A stretch of DNA of 64,000 nucleotides from Burkholderiales bacterium. Its GTDB lineage: Bacteria > Pseudomonadota > Gammaproteobacteria > Burkholderiales > Usitatibacteraceae. The translations under genes and the position numbers were made by a program. This document shows, piece by piece, positions 9,336 through 17,873 of the stretch. Location of the stretch: assembly GCA_025360815.1 (NCBI GenBank), contig JANYBL010000058.1:1-64000 (forward strand). Direction: 5' to 3'. The notes under the pieces are model-generated. The model was given only the letters and a program-made list of their open reading frames with translations, was not told where the DNA came from and made no database searches. Each line of letters starts with the position of its first letter. The first letter of the stretch is position 1.

Positions 9336-9382
9336 GGGGAGAAGGGCGGGGGCAGGTGAGGTGGGGGGCGCTGGGGCGGGGG
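9336..9382 (+). repeat. G-rich tract between convergent genes
   Basis: A run of at least six G-blocks of three to six bases (GGGG, GGG, GGGGG, GGGGGG, GGGG, GGGGG) lies between the convergent amidase and dgkA genes. This fits a G-quadruplex-forming pattern. It also explains the Pro-rich shadow ORF on the other strand. Confidence 0.5.
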
Positions 9383-9411
9383 TAGCATTCGCGCGGGAAT
9401 TTAGCGCTAGT

Positions 9412-9849
9412 CTAAATCATCGCCGCAAAGAACCTCACCACGACCGGGCCGGCGAGCACGATCCACGCGAGCGTCATGAGAATGACCGCTAACAGCACCG
9501 CAGCGCTGCCCAAATCTTTTGCCCGCCCTGACAACGGATGCCGCTCGGTGGAGACGCGATCCACGGTCGCTTCGATCGCGGAATTTAAAAGCTCGACGAT
9601 CAGCACGATCAGGACGGTTCCCAGCAGGACAATCTTTTCGACCATGCTCAGGGGTAAAAACCACAAGCCGATCATCGCGGGTATTGCAACCATCAATTCT
9701 TGTCGAAATGCGGCTTCATAGCGAATCGCATGCGTCAGCCCTTGCAACGAATAACGCAGGGCTTTGCCAATACGGCCGACGCCGTCAGTACTTTTTAGCG
9801 TGCTTGTCGTTGCGCTGGGTTGTTCAGGCGATGAGGGCGGTTCAGTCAT
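9412..9849 (-). CDS. dgkA: Diacylglycerol kinase
   Basis: An integral-membrane diacylglycerol kinase that phosphorylates diacylglycerol released during membrane-derived oligosaccharide or LPS modification. The family signature is seen as ELLNSAIEATVDRVS and AKDLGSAAVLLAV, with three hydrophobic helices after an amphipathic RYSLQGLTHAIRYEAAFRQE segment. At 145 aa it is about 20 residues longer than E. coli DgkA, the extra being a Ser/Thr/Pro-rich N-terminus. It is convergent with the amidase and not in an obvious operon. Confidence 0.93.
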   Translation of the reverse strand: MTEPPSSPEQPSATTSTLKSTDGVGRIGKALRYSLQGLTHAIRYEAAFRQELMVAIPAMIGLWFLPLSMVEKIVLLGTVLIVLIVELLNSAIEATVDRVSTERHPLSGRAKDLGSAAVLLAVILMTLAWIVLAGPVVVRFFAAMI

Positions 9850-9992
9850 GGGGTCTGTGGTGGTTGGGCCTGTTGAAGCGGTGGATGGTGGCGGTGGAGC
9901 TCAATGGCTGAACGACTCAATGGCTCAATGGCTGTATGGCTGAACAGATGGATGAGTGAGTGTGAGATTGAGTGTGAGAATGAGTGAAAGTT

Positions 9993-10022
9993 GCCTCAAA
10001 CGCCGCGCCAATACTCGGGTTT
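9993..10022 (+). repeat. Dispersed intergenic repeat, copy A
   Basis: The sequence starting CCTCAAACGCCGCGCCAATA and ending TCGGGTTT resembles copies at 17629-17661, 40026-40064 and 61403-61443. It lies in a gap otherwise made of GAGTG/GGCTG-like low-complexity sequence. Confidence 0.4.
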
Positions 10023-10059
10023 ACGATGGCGGCTCCGGTGCCGGGCGGGCATTTAAAAA

Positions 10060-11070
10060 TCAGTGATCGGCCTTCATACTGGCTTTTTGGGCGATGCGTC
10101 CCAGGCGCTCGCGTTCGCCGGCTATGAAGGTCGCAAACTGCGCCACGCTGCCGGGCATCGGCTCGATGCCGCTGGGGACCAATTTTTCTTGCAGATCCTT
10201 GCCGTTGAGTGCGGTTTGAATCTCGGCATTCATCCGCTCTATGATGCCTTGCGGCGTGCCTTTCGGCGCAAATAAACCGGCCCAGTGTTCAATCTTTACG
10301 GAAGGAAAGCCGAGAGCCGCGGTAGTCGGAATCGTCTTGTAGCTCGAGATAGGCTTTTCGGATGTAACCGCCAATGCCTTTAATTTTCCCGCTTTGATGT
10401 GCGGCAGCACAACCACGCTTGATTCGGATGTCGCCGTGACCTGATTGCCAAGCACCGCAGTGACGCTTTCTTGGCCGCTTTTGAACGGGATCGCGGTGAA
10501 GTTGGCGCCTGTCGTCCCCGAGGCAACTGTCGCATCTTTCAACATTTCGATAACAAAATCCGGTGTGCTGCCGCTGCCTGCGGTGGCAAAATTAATGCCT
10601 TCTTTGCCCTGTTTTTTGGTGTACTCAAACAACTCTTTGAGGGTGTTCACCGGCAAACTTGGATGCACCACGATGACGGAAGGGCTCGCCGCAAGCATGG
10701 CGACCGGTACGATGTCGCTATCTGCATAAGGAACTTTTTCGCGCAGGAAACTGTTGGTCACTACACCGGCCGCACCGATCAAAAACGTGTACCCATCCGC
10801 TTTGCTTTTGGCGACATAATCGGTGGCGATAACGGTACCGCCGCCGGGTTTGTTGTCAATCAGGATCGGTTGCCCCAAACGTTTGCTGACCGCTTCAGCG
10901 GCCGTCCGGGCGACGAGATCGTTGGCCCCGCCAGGCGAGAACGGAACGACCCATTTGATCGGCCGCGTCGGCCATGTCTCGGCCCGCGCAGCGTTACCGC
11001 TGGCTACCGCGAAGGCAGCCAGAACGATGCTGCCACAACACGTCAATGCACCATTTTTTATGTTGATCAT
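10060..11070 (-). CDS. Tripartite tricarboxylate transporter substrate-binding protein (Bug/TctC family)
   Basis: A periplasmic solute receptor of the Bug family, greatly expanded in Burkholderiales. It has a Sec signal peptide cut near NAARAETWP, then the hallmark WPTRPIKWVVPFSPGGANDLVAR. LIDNKPGGGTVIATDYVAKSK and the C-terminal IERMNAEIQTALN are also family features. The length of 336 aa is normal. TctA/TctB membrane partners are not adjacent, which is common for orphan Bug receptors. The ligand (a carboxylate or similar) cannot be read from the sequence. The downstream dgkA is on the same strand but separated by about 210 bases. Confidence 0.92.
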   Translation of the reverse strand: MINIKNGALTCCGSIVLAAFAVASGNAARAETWPTRPIKWVVPFSPGGANDLVARTAAEAVSKRLGQPILIDNKPGGGTVIATDYVAKSKADGYTFLIGAAGVVTNSFLREKVPYADSDIVPVAMLAASPSVIVVHPSLPVNTLKELFEYTKKQGKEGINFATAGSGSTPDFVIEMLKDATVASGTTGANFTAIPFKSGQESVTAVLGNQVTATSESSVVVLPHIKAGKLKALAVTSEKPISSYKTIPTTAALGFPSVKIEHWAGLFAPKGTPQGIIERMNAEIQTALNGKDLQEKLVPSGIEPMPGSVAQFATFIAGERERLGRIAQKASMKADH

Positions 11071-11126
11071 CTTGCATTTCCCGGATATTTTTATGTGAAT
11101 GATTTGCGTCGTCGTAAAGGCAAGCT

Positions 11127-13100
11127 TTATTTACTGATGCCTGGCATCACCTGCAACACCACGCCAGAAGGCATTTGCGCCGAACGATACACACGCTGCG
11201 AGGCAACTTTAAAATCCTCCGGCTTGGCATCTGGAATCCGCATGAACACTTGCGGGTTGCGGTCCGTCAGCGGGAACCATGACGATTGGACTTGCACCAT
11301 CATGCGATGCCCGCGGCGGAAGGTGTGCATCACGTCGGGCATGGTGAAATTGACCGCAGTTGGTTGGTTGGGCACAAACGGCTCCGGGTTCTCCCAGCTA
11401 TTGCGATATTTGCCGCGAAACGGTTCACCACGCACCAATTGCTGATAACCGGCGAGCTTGATTTTGGGTGGCGCGACATCTTTCCCAGGCGCTTCAGCGG
11501 CATCGCCTTTGGGATCAGGCAACTCGCTCGGGTAAACATCAATCAGTTTTACCACCCAGTCACTATCGGTTCCAGACGTCGATACAAAAAGCTTTGGCGA
11601 AATTGAGCCTGCAATGGTGACATCAGTTTCTAAAATATCCGTTTGATAGGTCAACACATCGGTACGCGTGCTCGCAAAGCGCTGATCGCTGACCATGTAT
11701 TCCTGCGGCACACTCACCGATGTGTAGCCGATGTAAGGAACAGGTTTTGCAGGGTCGCTGATGTACGCGTCGAAGGCCGGTTCGGTGGTGGCTGGCGCGT
11801 TATAACCGAGCTTGCCGCTTTCGTGAAAGTAGAGTGTCGTTGCCCGCACCTGCGATGGCGGCCAAGCTGGGAATTGCCGCCAAATGTTGGTGCCGGTTTC
11901 AAATATGTGCGCTTTGGCGAATTTGATGTCTGCGGTCTTAGTCTCCGGCTTTTCCTTGAGATTTTTTTCAAAGAACGGGAAGAGGATATTTTTTTGGTAA
12001 TACTCGCTGGTTTTCGACGCAAAACTCACCATGCCAATGCGTTCACCCTCTGAACGTGCCCAACCGCCGTGTACCCATGGCCCAAGCACTAGCCCGTTAT
12101 AAATGCCAGGATTGTTTTTTTCAATCGCACGGAAAGTAGTAAGCGGACCTTGCGGGTCTTCCGCATCAAAGACGCCGCCCACTGTGAGTACGGCGGCTTT
12201 GATATTTTTAAGGTGATTTGAAATGTTGCGGCTCTTCCAGAAATCGTTGTAGAGATCGTTTTGCCACGTGTTTTTCCACATGAAATATTCCGGCTTATCG
12301 ACCAGTTTATTCAGGTTGCCCAAAGTGCCGTGTTTTAAATAAAATTCATAACCGTCGTCAGTCGCGTAATCAAACGGTTCCCATTTTTGCGGACGCGTGG
12401 TCGGGTTTTCTTGTTGTTTAAAACTGGCGTAAAAATCAAAATTGGCAGCCAGCATGAATGCACCGCCGTGATAGGAATCGTCGTTCATGTACACATCTGT
12501 CACCGGTGCCTGTGGCGAGGCAGCTTTAATCGCAGGATGGGAATCAATAATACTGGCCGATACATAAAAGCCGGGCGATGAAATGCCCCACAAACCAATT
12601 CGATTGTTATGGTTGGGGACATTTTTCAATAACCATTCTGCTGAATCAAACATATCGGTGGATTCATCGATGTCGGCGTTGGCACCGGTCGCAATTTTTT
12701 TCACCGGTTTGTGGGGCCGCATATCGATATAAACGCCTTCAGACTTGTGGCGGCCACGCACATCTTGGAATACAAAAATATAGCCTGCTTTGTCGAAATC
12801 CGGTGAGGGACCGAGTTTTTTAGGATATAAATCCACACCATAAGGTGCGACGCTGTAAGGGGTTCGCACCATCAGCATTGGATAAGTTTTCGACAAATCC
12901 TTTGGCACATAAACAGATGTGAACAGCAATTTGCCGTCGCGCATCGGGATTTTATATTCGTATTTGGTGTAGTGTTCTTTGATGCTAAACGCTGTCTGCT
13001 CATCCGATTTTGGCTGGGCTTGGATTCCCCCCGAAACAGTCAACATCGCTAGCATTGCCGACAAAGCCACGATAAAAACAGCACGTCTCATCAATCGCAT
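11127..13100 (-). CDS. CocE/NonD family hydrolase (peptidase S15-like)
   Basis: An exported alpha/beta hydrolase of the X-Pro dipeptidyl-peptidase/cocaine esterase group. A signal peptide ends near GGIQAQPKSDEQ. The nucleophile elbow is GLWGISSPGFYVS (G-x-S-x-x-G), and the C-terminal jelly-roll region includes VMHTFRRGHRMMVQVQSSWFP. The ORF track starts at a GTG at 13112. I prefer the ATG at 13100, which has GAGG six bases upstream, giving 657 aa. Family members cleave acyl esters or N-terminal dipeptides or acylate beta-lactams, and the substrate here is unknown. The gene starts 31 bases downstream of glnS on the same strand and could be cotranscribed. Confidence 0.9.
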   Translation of the reverse strand: MRLMRRAVFIVALSAMLAMLTVSGGIQAQPKSDEQTAFSIKEHYTKYEYKIPMRDGKLLFTSVYVPKDLSKTYPMLMVRTPYSVAPYGVDLYPKKLGPSPDFDKAGYIFVFQDVRGRHKSEGVYIDMRPHKPVKKIATGANADIDESTDMFDSAEWLLKNVPNHNNRIGLWGISSPGFYVSASIIDSHPAIKAASPQAPVTDVYMNDDSYHGGAFMLAANFDFYASFKQQENPTTRPQKWEPFDYATDDGYEFYLKHGTLGNLNKLVDKPEYFMWKNTWQNDLYNDFWKSRNISNHLKNIKAAVLTVGGVFDAEDPQGPLTTFRAIEKNNPGIYNGLVLGPWVHGGWARSEGERIGMVSFASKTSEYYQKNILFPFFEKNLKEKPETKTADIKFAKAHIFETGTNIWRQFPAWPPSQVRATTLYFHESGKLGYNAPATTEPAFDAYISDPAKPVPYIGYTSVSVPQEYMVSDQRFASTRTDVLTYQTDILETDVTIAGSISPKLFVSTSGTDSDWVVKLIDVYPSELPDPKGDAAEAPGKDVAPPKIKLAGYQQLVRGEPFRGKYRNSWENPEPFVPNQPTAVNFTMPDVMHTFRRGHRMMVQVQSSWFPLTDRNPQVFMRIPDAKPEDFKVASQRVYRSAQMPSGVVLQVMPGISK

Positions 13101-13131
13101 TTCAAACCTCACTCAATTAAATTATTCAACA

Positions 13132-14934
13132 TTACTTTTGACCACTGCTCCAACCATCGCGTAACGTCACGGCGCGATTAAATATTGGCTTGCCCGGTGT
13201 CGAATCAACCCGGTCCGCCACAAAATAGCCGTGCCGCTCAAACTGGTAACTGGCTTCGGCTTCGGCAAGTTTCAACGACGGCTCCAAATAGGCCGTAATG
13301 ATTTGCTTGGCGTTCGGGTTTAGATCGTCAAGAAAATTTGTCGCGCCGTTTGCATCGGCCGCGCGACCCGGATGGGGTACTTTAAAGAGCCGATCAAACA
13401 AGCGCACTTCGCATTCATAGGCGTGCTGAACCGAAACCCAGTGAATATTGCCTTTGACTTTAACCGAATCAGCGCCAGCCGTGCCGGACTTTGTTTCGGG
13501 CAAATATTCGCAATGTACAGCGGTCACCTTGCCGGCCGAGTCTTTTTCTGCGCCAATGCATCTGATCACAAACCCATAGCGCAACCTGACCATGTTGCCG
13601 GGAAATAATCGGAAGTAACCCTTGGGGGGCGTTTCTTCAAAATCCTCGCGCTCGATCCATAGCTCGCGCGAAAACGGCACCGCGCGTTTGCCCAGTTCAG
13701 GCTGCTGCGGATGGTTTGGCGGAAAACATTCTTCAGATTGTCCAGCAGGGTAATTATCAATGATCAATTTGAGTGGATTCAACACCGCCATCCGACGTTC
13801 ACACACATTCAGCGCCTCACGCTGGCAATCCTCTAGTACCGATAAATCAATCCATGAATCAGATTTACTGACACCGATCCGCTCAACAAATAATTTGAAA
13901 CCTGCGGGAATAAATCCGCGTCTGCGCGCGCCGATCAGTGTGGGCATACGTGGATCGTCCCAACCATCAACATGCTTTTGATCGACCAGCTGTTTCAAGT
14001 AGCGCTTGCTGATAATAATATACGTGAGATTCAAACGGGAAAATTCAATCTGCTGCGGCAACGGCGTGTTGATTGCGCCGAACTCAGCTAATTTCGCTAG
14101 CAGCCAGTCATACCATGGGCGCTGATCGGCAAACTCCAAAGTACAAATCGAGTGTGTAATATTTTCCAGGGCATCCTCAATTGGGTGAGCGTAGGCATAC
14201 ATTGGATAAATGCACCATTTGTCTCCGGTACGGTGGTGGTGGGCGTGTTTAATGCGATAGATCGCCGGGTCGCGCAGATTGATATTGGGTGAAGCCATAT
14301 CAATTTTGGCGCGAACAATATGCGTGCCCTCGGCGTGCTTGCCTGCTTTCATCTCACGAAAGAGCTGTAAATTTTCGGCAATGCCGCGGCTGCGGAAGGG
14401 TGAATTTTTGCCCGGCTCAGTCAACGTGCCGCGCGTGCTGCGCATTTCGTCGGCAGATTGTGAATCCACGTAGGCCAAATCATGCTCAATGAGCGTTTCG
14501 GCGAACGCATAAAAATAGTCAAAATAGTCGCTGGCAAAATACAAATGTTCCTTGCCAAATTTTTTGTAATCGCCGCCTATCCAATGCACCGAGTCGATGA
14601 TGCCATCGACAAATTGCTGTTCTTCTTTTTCGGGATTGGTGTCATCAAACCGTAAATGGCAGACACCATCATAGGTATTTGCTAAATTAAAATTAAGCAA
14701 AATCGATTTTGCGTGGCCAAAATGCAGATAGCCGTTCGGCTCCGGTGGAAAACGGGTGCGGATTTTGGCAGGGTCAACGGGTTGATTTTTTTGCGCAGCA
14801 GCGTCACCCGGCGTGCCGCGCCAAGTCCGGCTAGTGTATTTGTGCGTTGCCAAATCATCGTCGATGATGTTGCGAATGAAGTTACTGGTCTGGACGACGT
14901 CAGAAGGTAGTGCAGAATTTTTATTAGTGCTCAT
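13132..14934 (-). CDS. glnS: Glutaminyl-tRNA synthetase
   Basis: A class Ic aminoacyl-tRNA synthetase charging tRNA-Gln. The HIGH-type motif is PPEPNGYLHFGHAKS and the KMSKS-like loop is YIIISKRYL. DDPRMPTLIGARRRGF is a GlnRS hallmark, and the C-terminal anticodon-binding beta-barrels end in YFVADRVDS. The length of 600 aa is slightly above E. coli GlnRS owing to an N-terminal extension of about 25 residues. The presence of GlnRS means direct Gln charging, as in beta- and gammaproteobacteria. The start at 14934 gives MSTNKNSALPS. Confidence 0.97.
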   Translation of the reverse strand: MSTNKNSALPSDVVQTSNFIRNIIDDDLATHKYTSRTWRGTPGDAAAQKNQPVDPAKIRTRFPPEPNGYLHFGHAKSILLNFNLANTYDGVCHLRFDDTNPEKEEQQFVDGIIDSVHWIGGDYKKFGKEHLYFASDYFDYFYAFAETLIEHDLAYVDSQSADEMRSTRGTLTEPGKNSPFRSRGIAENLQLFREMKAGKHAEGTHIVRAKIDMASPNINLRDPAIYRIKHAHHHRTGDKWCIYPMYAYAHPIEDALENITHSICTLEFADQRPWYDWLLAKLAEFGAINTPLPQQIEFSRLNLTYIIISKRYLKQLVDQKHVDGWDDPRMPTLIGARRRGFIPAGFKLFVERIGVSKSDSWIDLSVLEDCQREALNVCERRMAVLNPLKLIIDNYPAGQSEECFPPNHPQQPELGKRAVPFSRELWIEREDFEETPPKGYFRLFPGNMVRLRYGFVIRCIGAEKDSAGKVTAVHCEYLPETKSGTAGADSVKVKGNIHWVSVQHAYECEVRLFDRLFKVPHPGRAADANGATNFLDDLNPNAKQIITAYLEPSLKLAEAEASYQFERHGYFVADRVDSTPGKPIFNRAVTLRDGWSSGQK

Positions 14935-15059
14935 GGTGCTTGTGGTTGTACTTCGCGTTAGGTGTTGGTTTGTCGTTGCGTTTTAATGGCAGAAGGGATT
15001 GCGGAAGACTTAAGCATGGATTTTCTCATAGTTCAACTGGTTCACACGAGGGATACAAA

Positions 15060-16106
15060 ATGACGAACACGACAACGCAGCCAGTCAGCACGAGAGGGCG
15101 CGTATTGTGGGCCATTGGAACGAGCCTAGCGGCCCTGTCAGGTTGTTTTTTATTCGGCGGTTGCGCGACGACAGTGGAAATTCAAGGCCATCGCGGCGCA
15201 CGAGGTTTAATGCCCGAAAACACCTTGCCGGCCTTCGCCAAGGCCTTGGAAATCGGTGTGGATATGTTGGAGTTTGATACCGGCGTGACCGGTGATGGTG
15301 TGGTCGTAATTTCGCATGAGCGCTGCCTGAATCCCGACTTGGCGCGCGACGTGAATGGCGATTGGCCACCCGCTTCAGCGCCGCGCCCCTGTATCAATGC
15401 CATGGGCTTGCGTGAATTGCAGCAATACGACGTCGGCCGAGTTCGTCCGGCCAGTGAATACGCCAATAAATTCCGCGAGCAAAGCGCAATCGATGGCACG
15501 CGGATTCCCACGCTCGCATCATTGTTCGAAATGGTCAAAAAATCCGGCAATACGCTGGTGGGTTTTAATATCGAAACCAAGTTGGAGCCGGCGTTTCCCA
15601 ACGAGGCACCTGCCCCGGAGGCTTTTGTGGATGCGCTTCTTGGCGCTATTGAGCGGGAAAAAATGCTGCATCGCGTGACCATCCAAAGTTTTGATTGGCG
15701 GACGTTAAAGCTGGTGCAGCAACGCTATCCGAGGGTGCCAACCGTGTATTTGAGCGTGCAACAATCGTGGATGGATAACATTAGGGTCAGCGATGCCGGC
15801 GGCTCGCACTGGACAGCGGGCGTACAAGCAAAGGACTACCAGGGATCGGTCCCGAGGATGGTCAAAGCCGCGGGCGGGGCAGTGTGGTCACCGTATTTCG
15901 GAGATGTTGATCTGTCCAACGTGAAAGAAGCGCGCTCATTGGGGCTTCAAGTCATCGTGTGGACGGTGAATGAAGCGGCCAATATTGAGAAAATGCTGGA
16001 TTTGAAAGTGAATGGCATTATCAGCGACTATCCTAATCGGGTTCGCGATGCAATGCAAAAACGCGGGATGCGCCTGCCACCAGGCATGACCGCGCTGAAA
16101 TATTGA
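15060..16106 (+). CDS. Glycerophosphodiester phosphodiesterase lipoprotein
   Basis: Hydrolyses glycerophosphodiesters to glycerol-3-phosphate and an alcohol. The start at 15060 follows a GAGGG ribosome site; the ORF-track TTG at 14940 does not. The N-terminus is a lipoprotein signal with lipobox LFGGC, so the enzyme is probably anchored in the envelope. GDPD residues are clear: IQGHRGARGLMPENTL (catalytic His, Glu), DMLEFDTGVTGDG (metal ligands) and VVISHE (second His). The end shows VIVWTVNEAANIEKML followed by GIISDYPNRV, typical of the TIM barrel. It is 348 aa long and stands alone between glnS (divergent) and the nuclease gene. Confidence 0.93.
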   Translation: MTNTTTQPVSTRGRVLWAIGTSLAALSGCFLFGGCATTVEIQGHRGARGLMPENTLPAFAKALEIGVDMLEFDTGVTGDGVVVISHERCLNPDLARDVNGDWPPASAPRPCINAMGLRELQQYDVGRVRPASEYANKFREQSAIDGTRIPTLASLFEMVKKSGNTLVGFNIETKLEPAFPNEAPAPEAFVDALLGAIEREKMLHRVTIQSFDWRTLKLVQQRYPRVPTVYLSVQQSWMDNIRVSDAGGSHWTAGVQAKDYQGSVPRMVKAAGGAVWSPYFGDVDLSNVKEARSLGLQVIVWTVNEAANIEKMLDLKVNGIISDYPNRVRDAMQKRGMRLPPGMTALKY

Positions 16107-16318
16107 AGGTGATCGCCTGATTGTATGACGTGGGATTCGGCTACTATTGGCGGGCACGTGGTTCGATAGGCTTGCCCGATGGAGCTGCCCGACATACTTG
16201 CCCGGCGCCGCTGCCCCCAAACTTGCCCCAACATTGCTTATGAAGCCCTTAAAAACTTCACCAATCCCGCCATCCCCTATTATCTACACATCTCACCTCA
16301 ACAAAAATTAGGCTGCAA

Positions 16319-17221
16319 ATGAATAAGTTTTTCGCTCAAGTATTAACCACCGCTACCGGATTCGCCATGTTGCTAGCCGTGGCGCCAACCAGCGTGCTCG
16401 CCTGGGGAGCTGAAGGGCACCGCATCACCGGGCTGGTGGCGACCGATCTGCTCACCCCCAAGGCGCGAATTCGATTAAACCAGCTTATGCCGGGTGCGGA
16501 TTTGGCCGATATTTCGCTCTATATGGACGACAAGCGCCGCGAATTGGCGATTGAAATCCCGGCCTCGGATAAATGGCATTACGATAATCAGCCGGTTTGT
16601 GAAGCCAAGCCATATTCGGATTATTGCCGAAACGGCAATTGCGCTTCAGCGCAGATACCCATTTACTTTAAGGTCCTGAGCAACGCTGAGGCGACGACCG
16701 AGGCACGGGTGCAAGCGCTACGGTTTTTGGTGCACATGGTGGGTGATATTCACCAGCCGCTGCACGCCGCTGATGATGGTGACCTTGGCGGCAATTTAAA
16801 ATTTGTGTTGATTCCTGACAACGATTTTCCGCGCCGATTGCATGGCGTGTGGGATAGCGATTTGGTTAAGCTCGCAATGCGCGGGCAGAGCGAGGCAGAT
16901 TATGCCAAAGCGCTGGTCGGCCGTTATCGGGCGAATGAAATTCCGTTATGGCAAAGCGGGATGTCGGCTGGCCTGATTGATGTAAAGGTTGATGTAAAAA
17001 GCTGGATGAATGAATCCTATTTGCTCAGTAAAAACACCACTTATGCCAAGCTGGATCTTTTTGAATGCGGCAAACCTTGGCAATCCTCGCTAACGGTACC
17101 GACACCGTTGAGCAAAACCTATATGGATGCCTCAGGGGAAACTATTGCGCCGCAGTTGGCAAAGGCGGGGGCGCGAATCGCTTGGGTCATCAATCAGGCG
17201 CTGGATGGGGCCGCAAAATAG
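16319..17221 (+). CDS. S1/P1 family nuclease
   Basis: A secreted zinc-dependent nuclease acting on single-stranded nucleic acids and removing 3'-phosphates. The signal peptide ends at SVLAWGAEGH, so mature Trp1 and the following His are the first zinc ligands, as in P1 nuclease. Further ligands are in FLVHMVGDIHQPLHAADDGDLGGN. Cysteines in CEAKPYSDYCRNGNC can form the usual disulphides. The length of 300 aa is typical. It may serve phosphate or nucleotide scavenging together with the neighbouring phosphodiesterase, which is inference from adjacency. Confidence 0.94.
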   Translation: MNKFFAQVLTTATGFAMLLAVAPTSVLAWGAEGHRITGLVATDLLTPKARIRLNQLMPGADLADISLYMDDKRRELAIEIPASDKWHYDNQPVCEAKPYSDYCRNGNCASAQIPIYFKVLSNAEATTEARVQALRFLVHMVGDIHQPLHAADDGDLGGNLKFVLIPDNDFPRRLHGVWDSDLVKLAMRGQSEADYAKALVGRYRANEIPLWQSGMSAGLIDVKVDVKSWMNESYLLSKNTTYAKLDLFECGKPWQSSLTVPTPLSKTYMDASGETIAPQLAKAGARIAWVINQALDGAAK

Positions 17222-17296
17222 TGGTTGCTTCGCAAAAATCATAAAAAGCGTTAAAATGTCGCTAGGCTATATTGCCTTTCATATTGGGTGAACAGC

Positions 17297-17608
17297 ATGA
17301 ACAACAGCAAAATCAACGCACGTCGCAACGTTCTCAAACAAATTTCGCTCGGCTTGGCGAGTATTCCCGTGATTGCGATCGCCGGCAATGCCCACGCGGC
17401 CAAAAGCGACGCGTTACGTACCGCGTTGAAATATGTCGACAAGGCCCCGACCGTCGCTGGGGTGACGCAGCGCTGCGACGGATGTATGCAATGGGTTCCC
17501 GGCAAAACGGCCAAAGATTTGGGCGGCTGCAAAATTATCCCGGGCGATACCGAGATCAATCCAGCTGGTCATTGCACCGCTTGGGTCGCGGCACCAGCTA
17601 AAAAGTAA
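17297..17608 (+). CDS. High-potential iron-sulfur protein (HiPIP)
   Basis: A small periplasmic electron carrier with one 4Fe-4S cluster. Four cysteines have HiPIP spacing: RCDGCMQWVPG, then LGGCKIIPGD, then AGHCTAW. The N-terminus has a twin-arginine-like signal (ARRNVLKQISLGLASIPVIA) cut near AHA-AKSDAL, as expected for cofactor-loaded HiPIPs exported by Tat. I choose the ATG at 17297, which has GGGTG just upstream; the track uses a GTG at 17288. It may donate electrons to a terminal oxidase or reductase encoded elsewhere. Confidence 0.92.
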   Translation: MNNSKINARRNVLKQISLGLASIPVIAIAGNAHAAKSDALRTALKYVDKAPTVAGVTQRCDGCMQWVPGKTAKDLGGCKIIPGDTEINPAGHCTAWVAAPAKK

Positions 17609-17628
17609 CAAGACCGTTAAACCATAAC

Positions 17629-17661
17629 TGCCTGAAACGCCGCGTCCAGACTAGAATTTGG
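17629..17661 (+). repeat. Dispersed intergenic repeat, copy B
   Basis: TGCCTGAAACGCCGCGTCCA and the following bases resemble copy A at 9993. It lies just downstream of the HiPIP gene and upstream of the terminator. Confidence 0.35.
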
Positions 17662-17725
17662 TCAGAAAGTGATTTCTTTTATGTCTTAGTTCAGGCGTTG
17701 CTGCATCATTGGCTTTGGTAGGTGC

Positions 17726-17762
17726 TAAATAAAAAACCGGGCAATGCCCGGTTTTTTATTTA
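17726..17762. terminator. Bidirectional rho-independent terminator
   Basis: A perfect 17-base stem (TAAATAAAAAACCGGGC and its complement) with a 3-base loop AAT, flanked by A and T runs. It separates the convergent HiPIP and acnA genes and can serve both strands. Confidence 0.95.
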
Positions 17763-17873
17763 TTACAAATTTCGCTGCCGTTTTCGATCAAATTTCTGAA
17801 CGCAAGCCGCATGCGCCGCGATGCACTATGCCTTCAAGCATCCGGGCATCTGGGCATCTGAACCTCCAAGTCC

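Noticed and set aside
10471-11445. 324-codon plus-strand ORF
   Set aside because: Antisense to the TctC gene and the end of the CocE gene; unnatural Arg/His/Cys composition and no domain.
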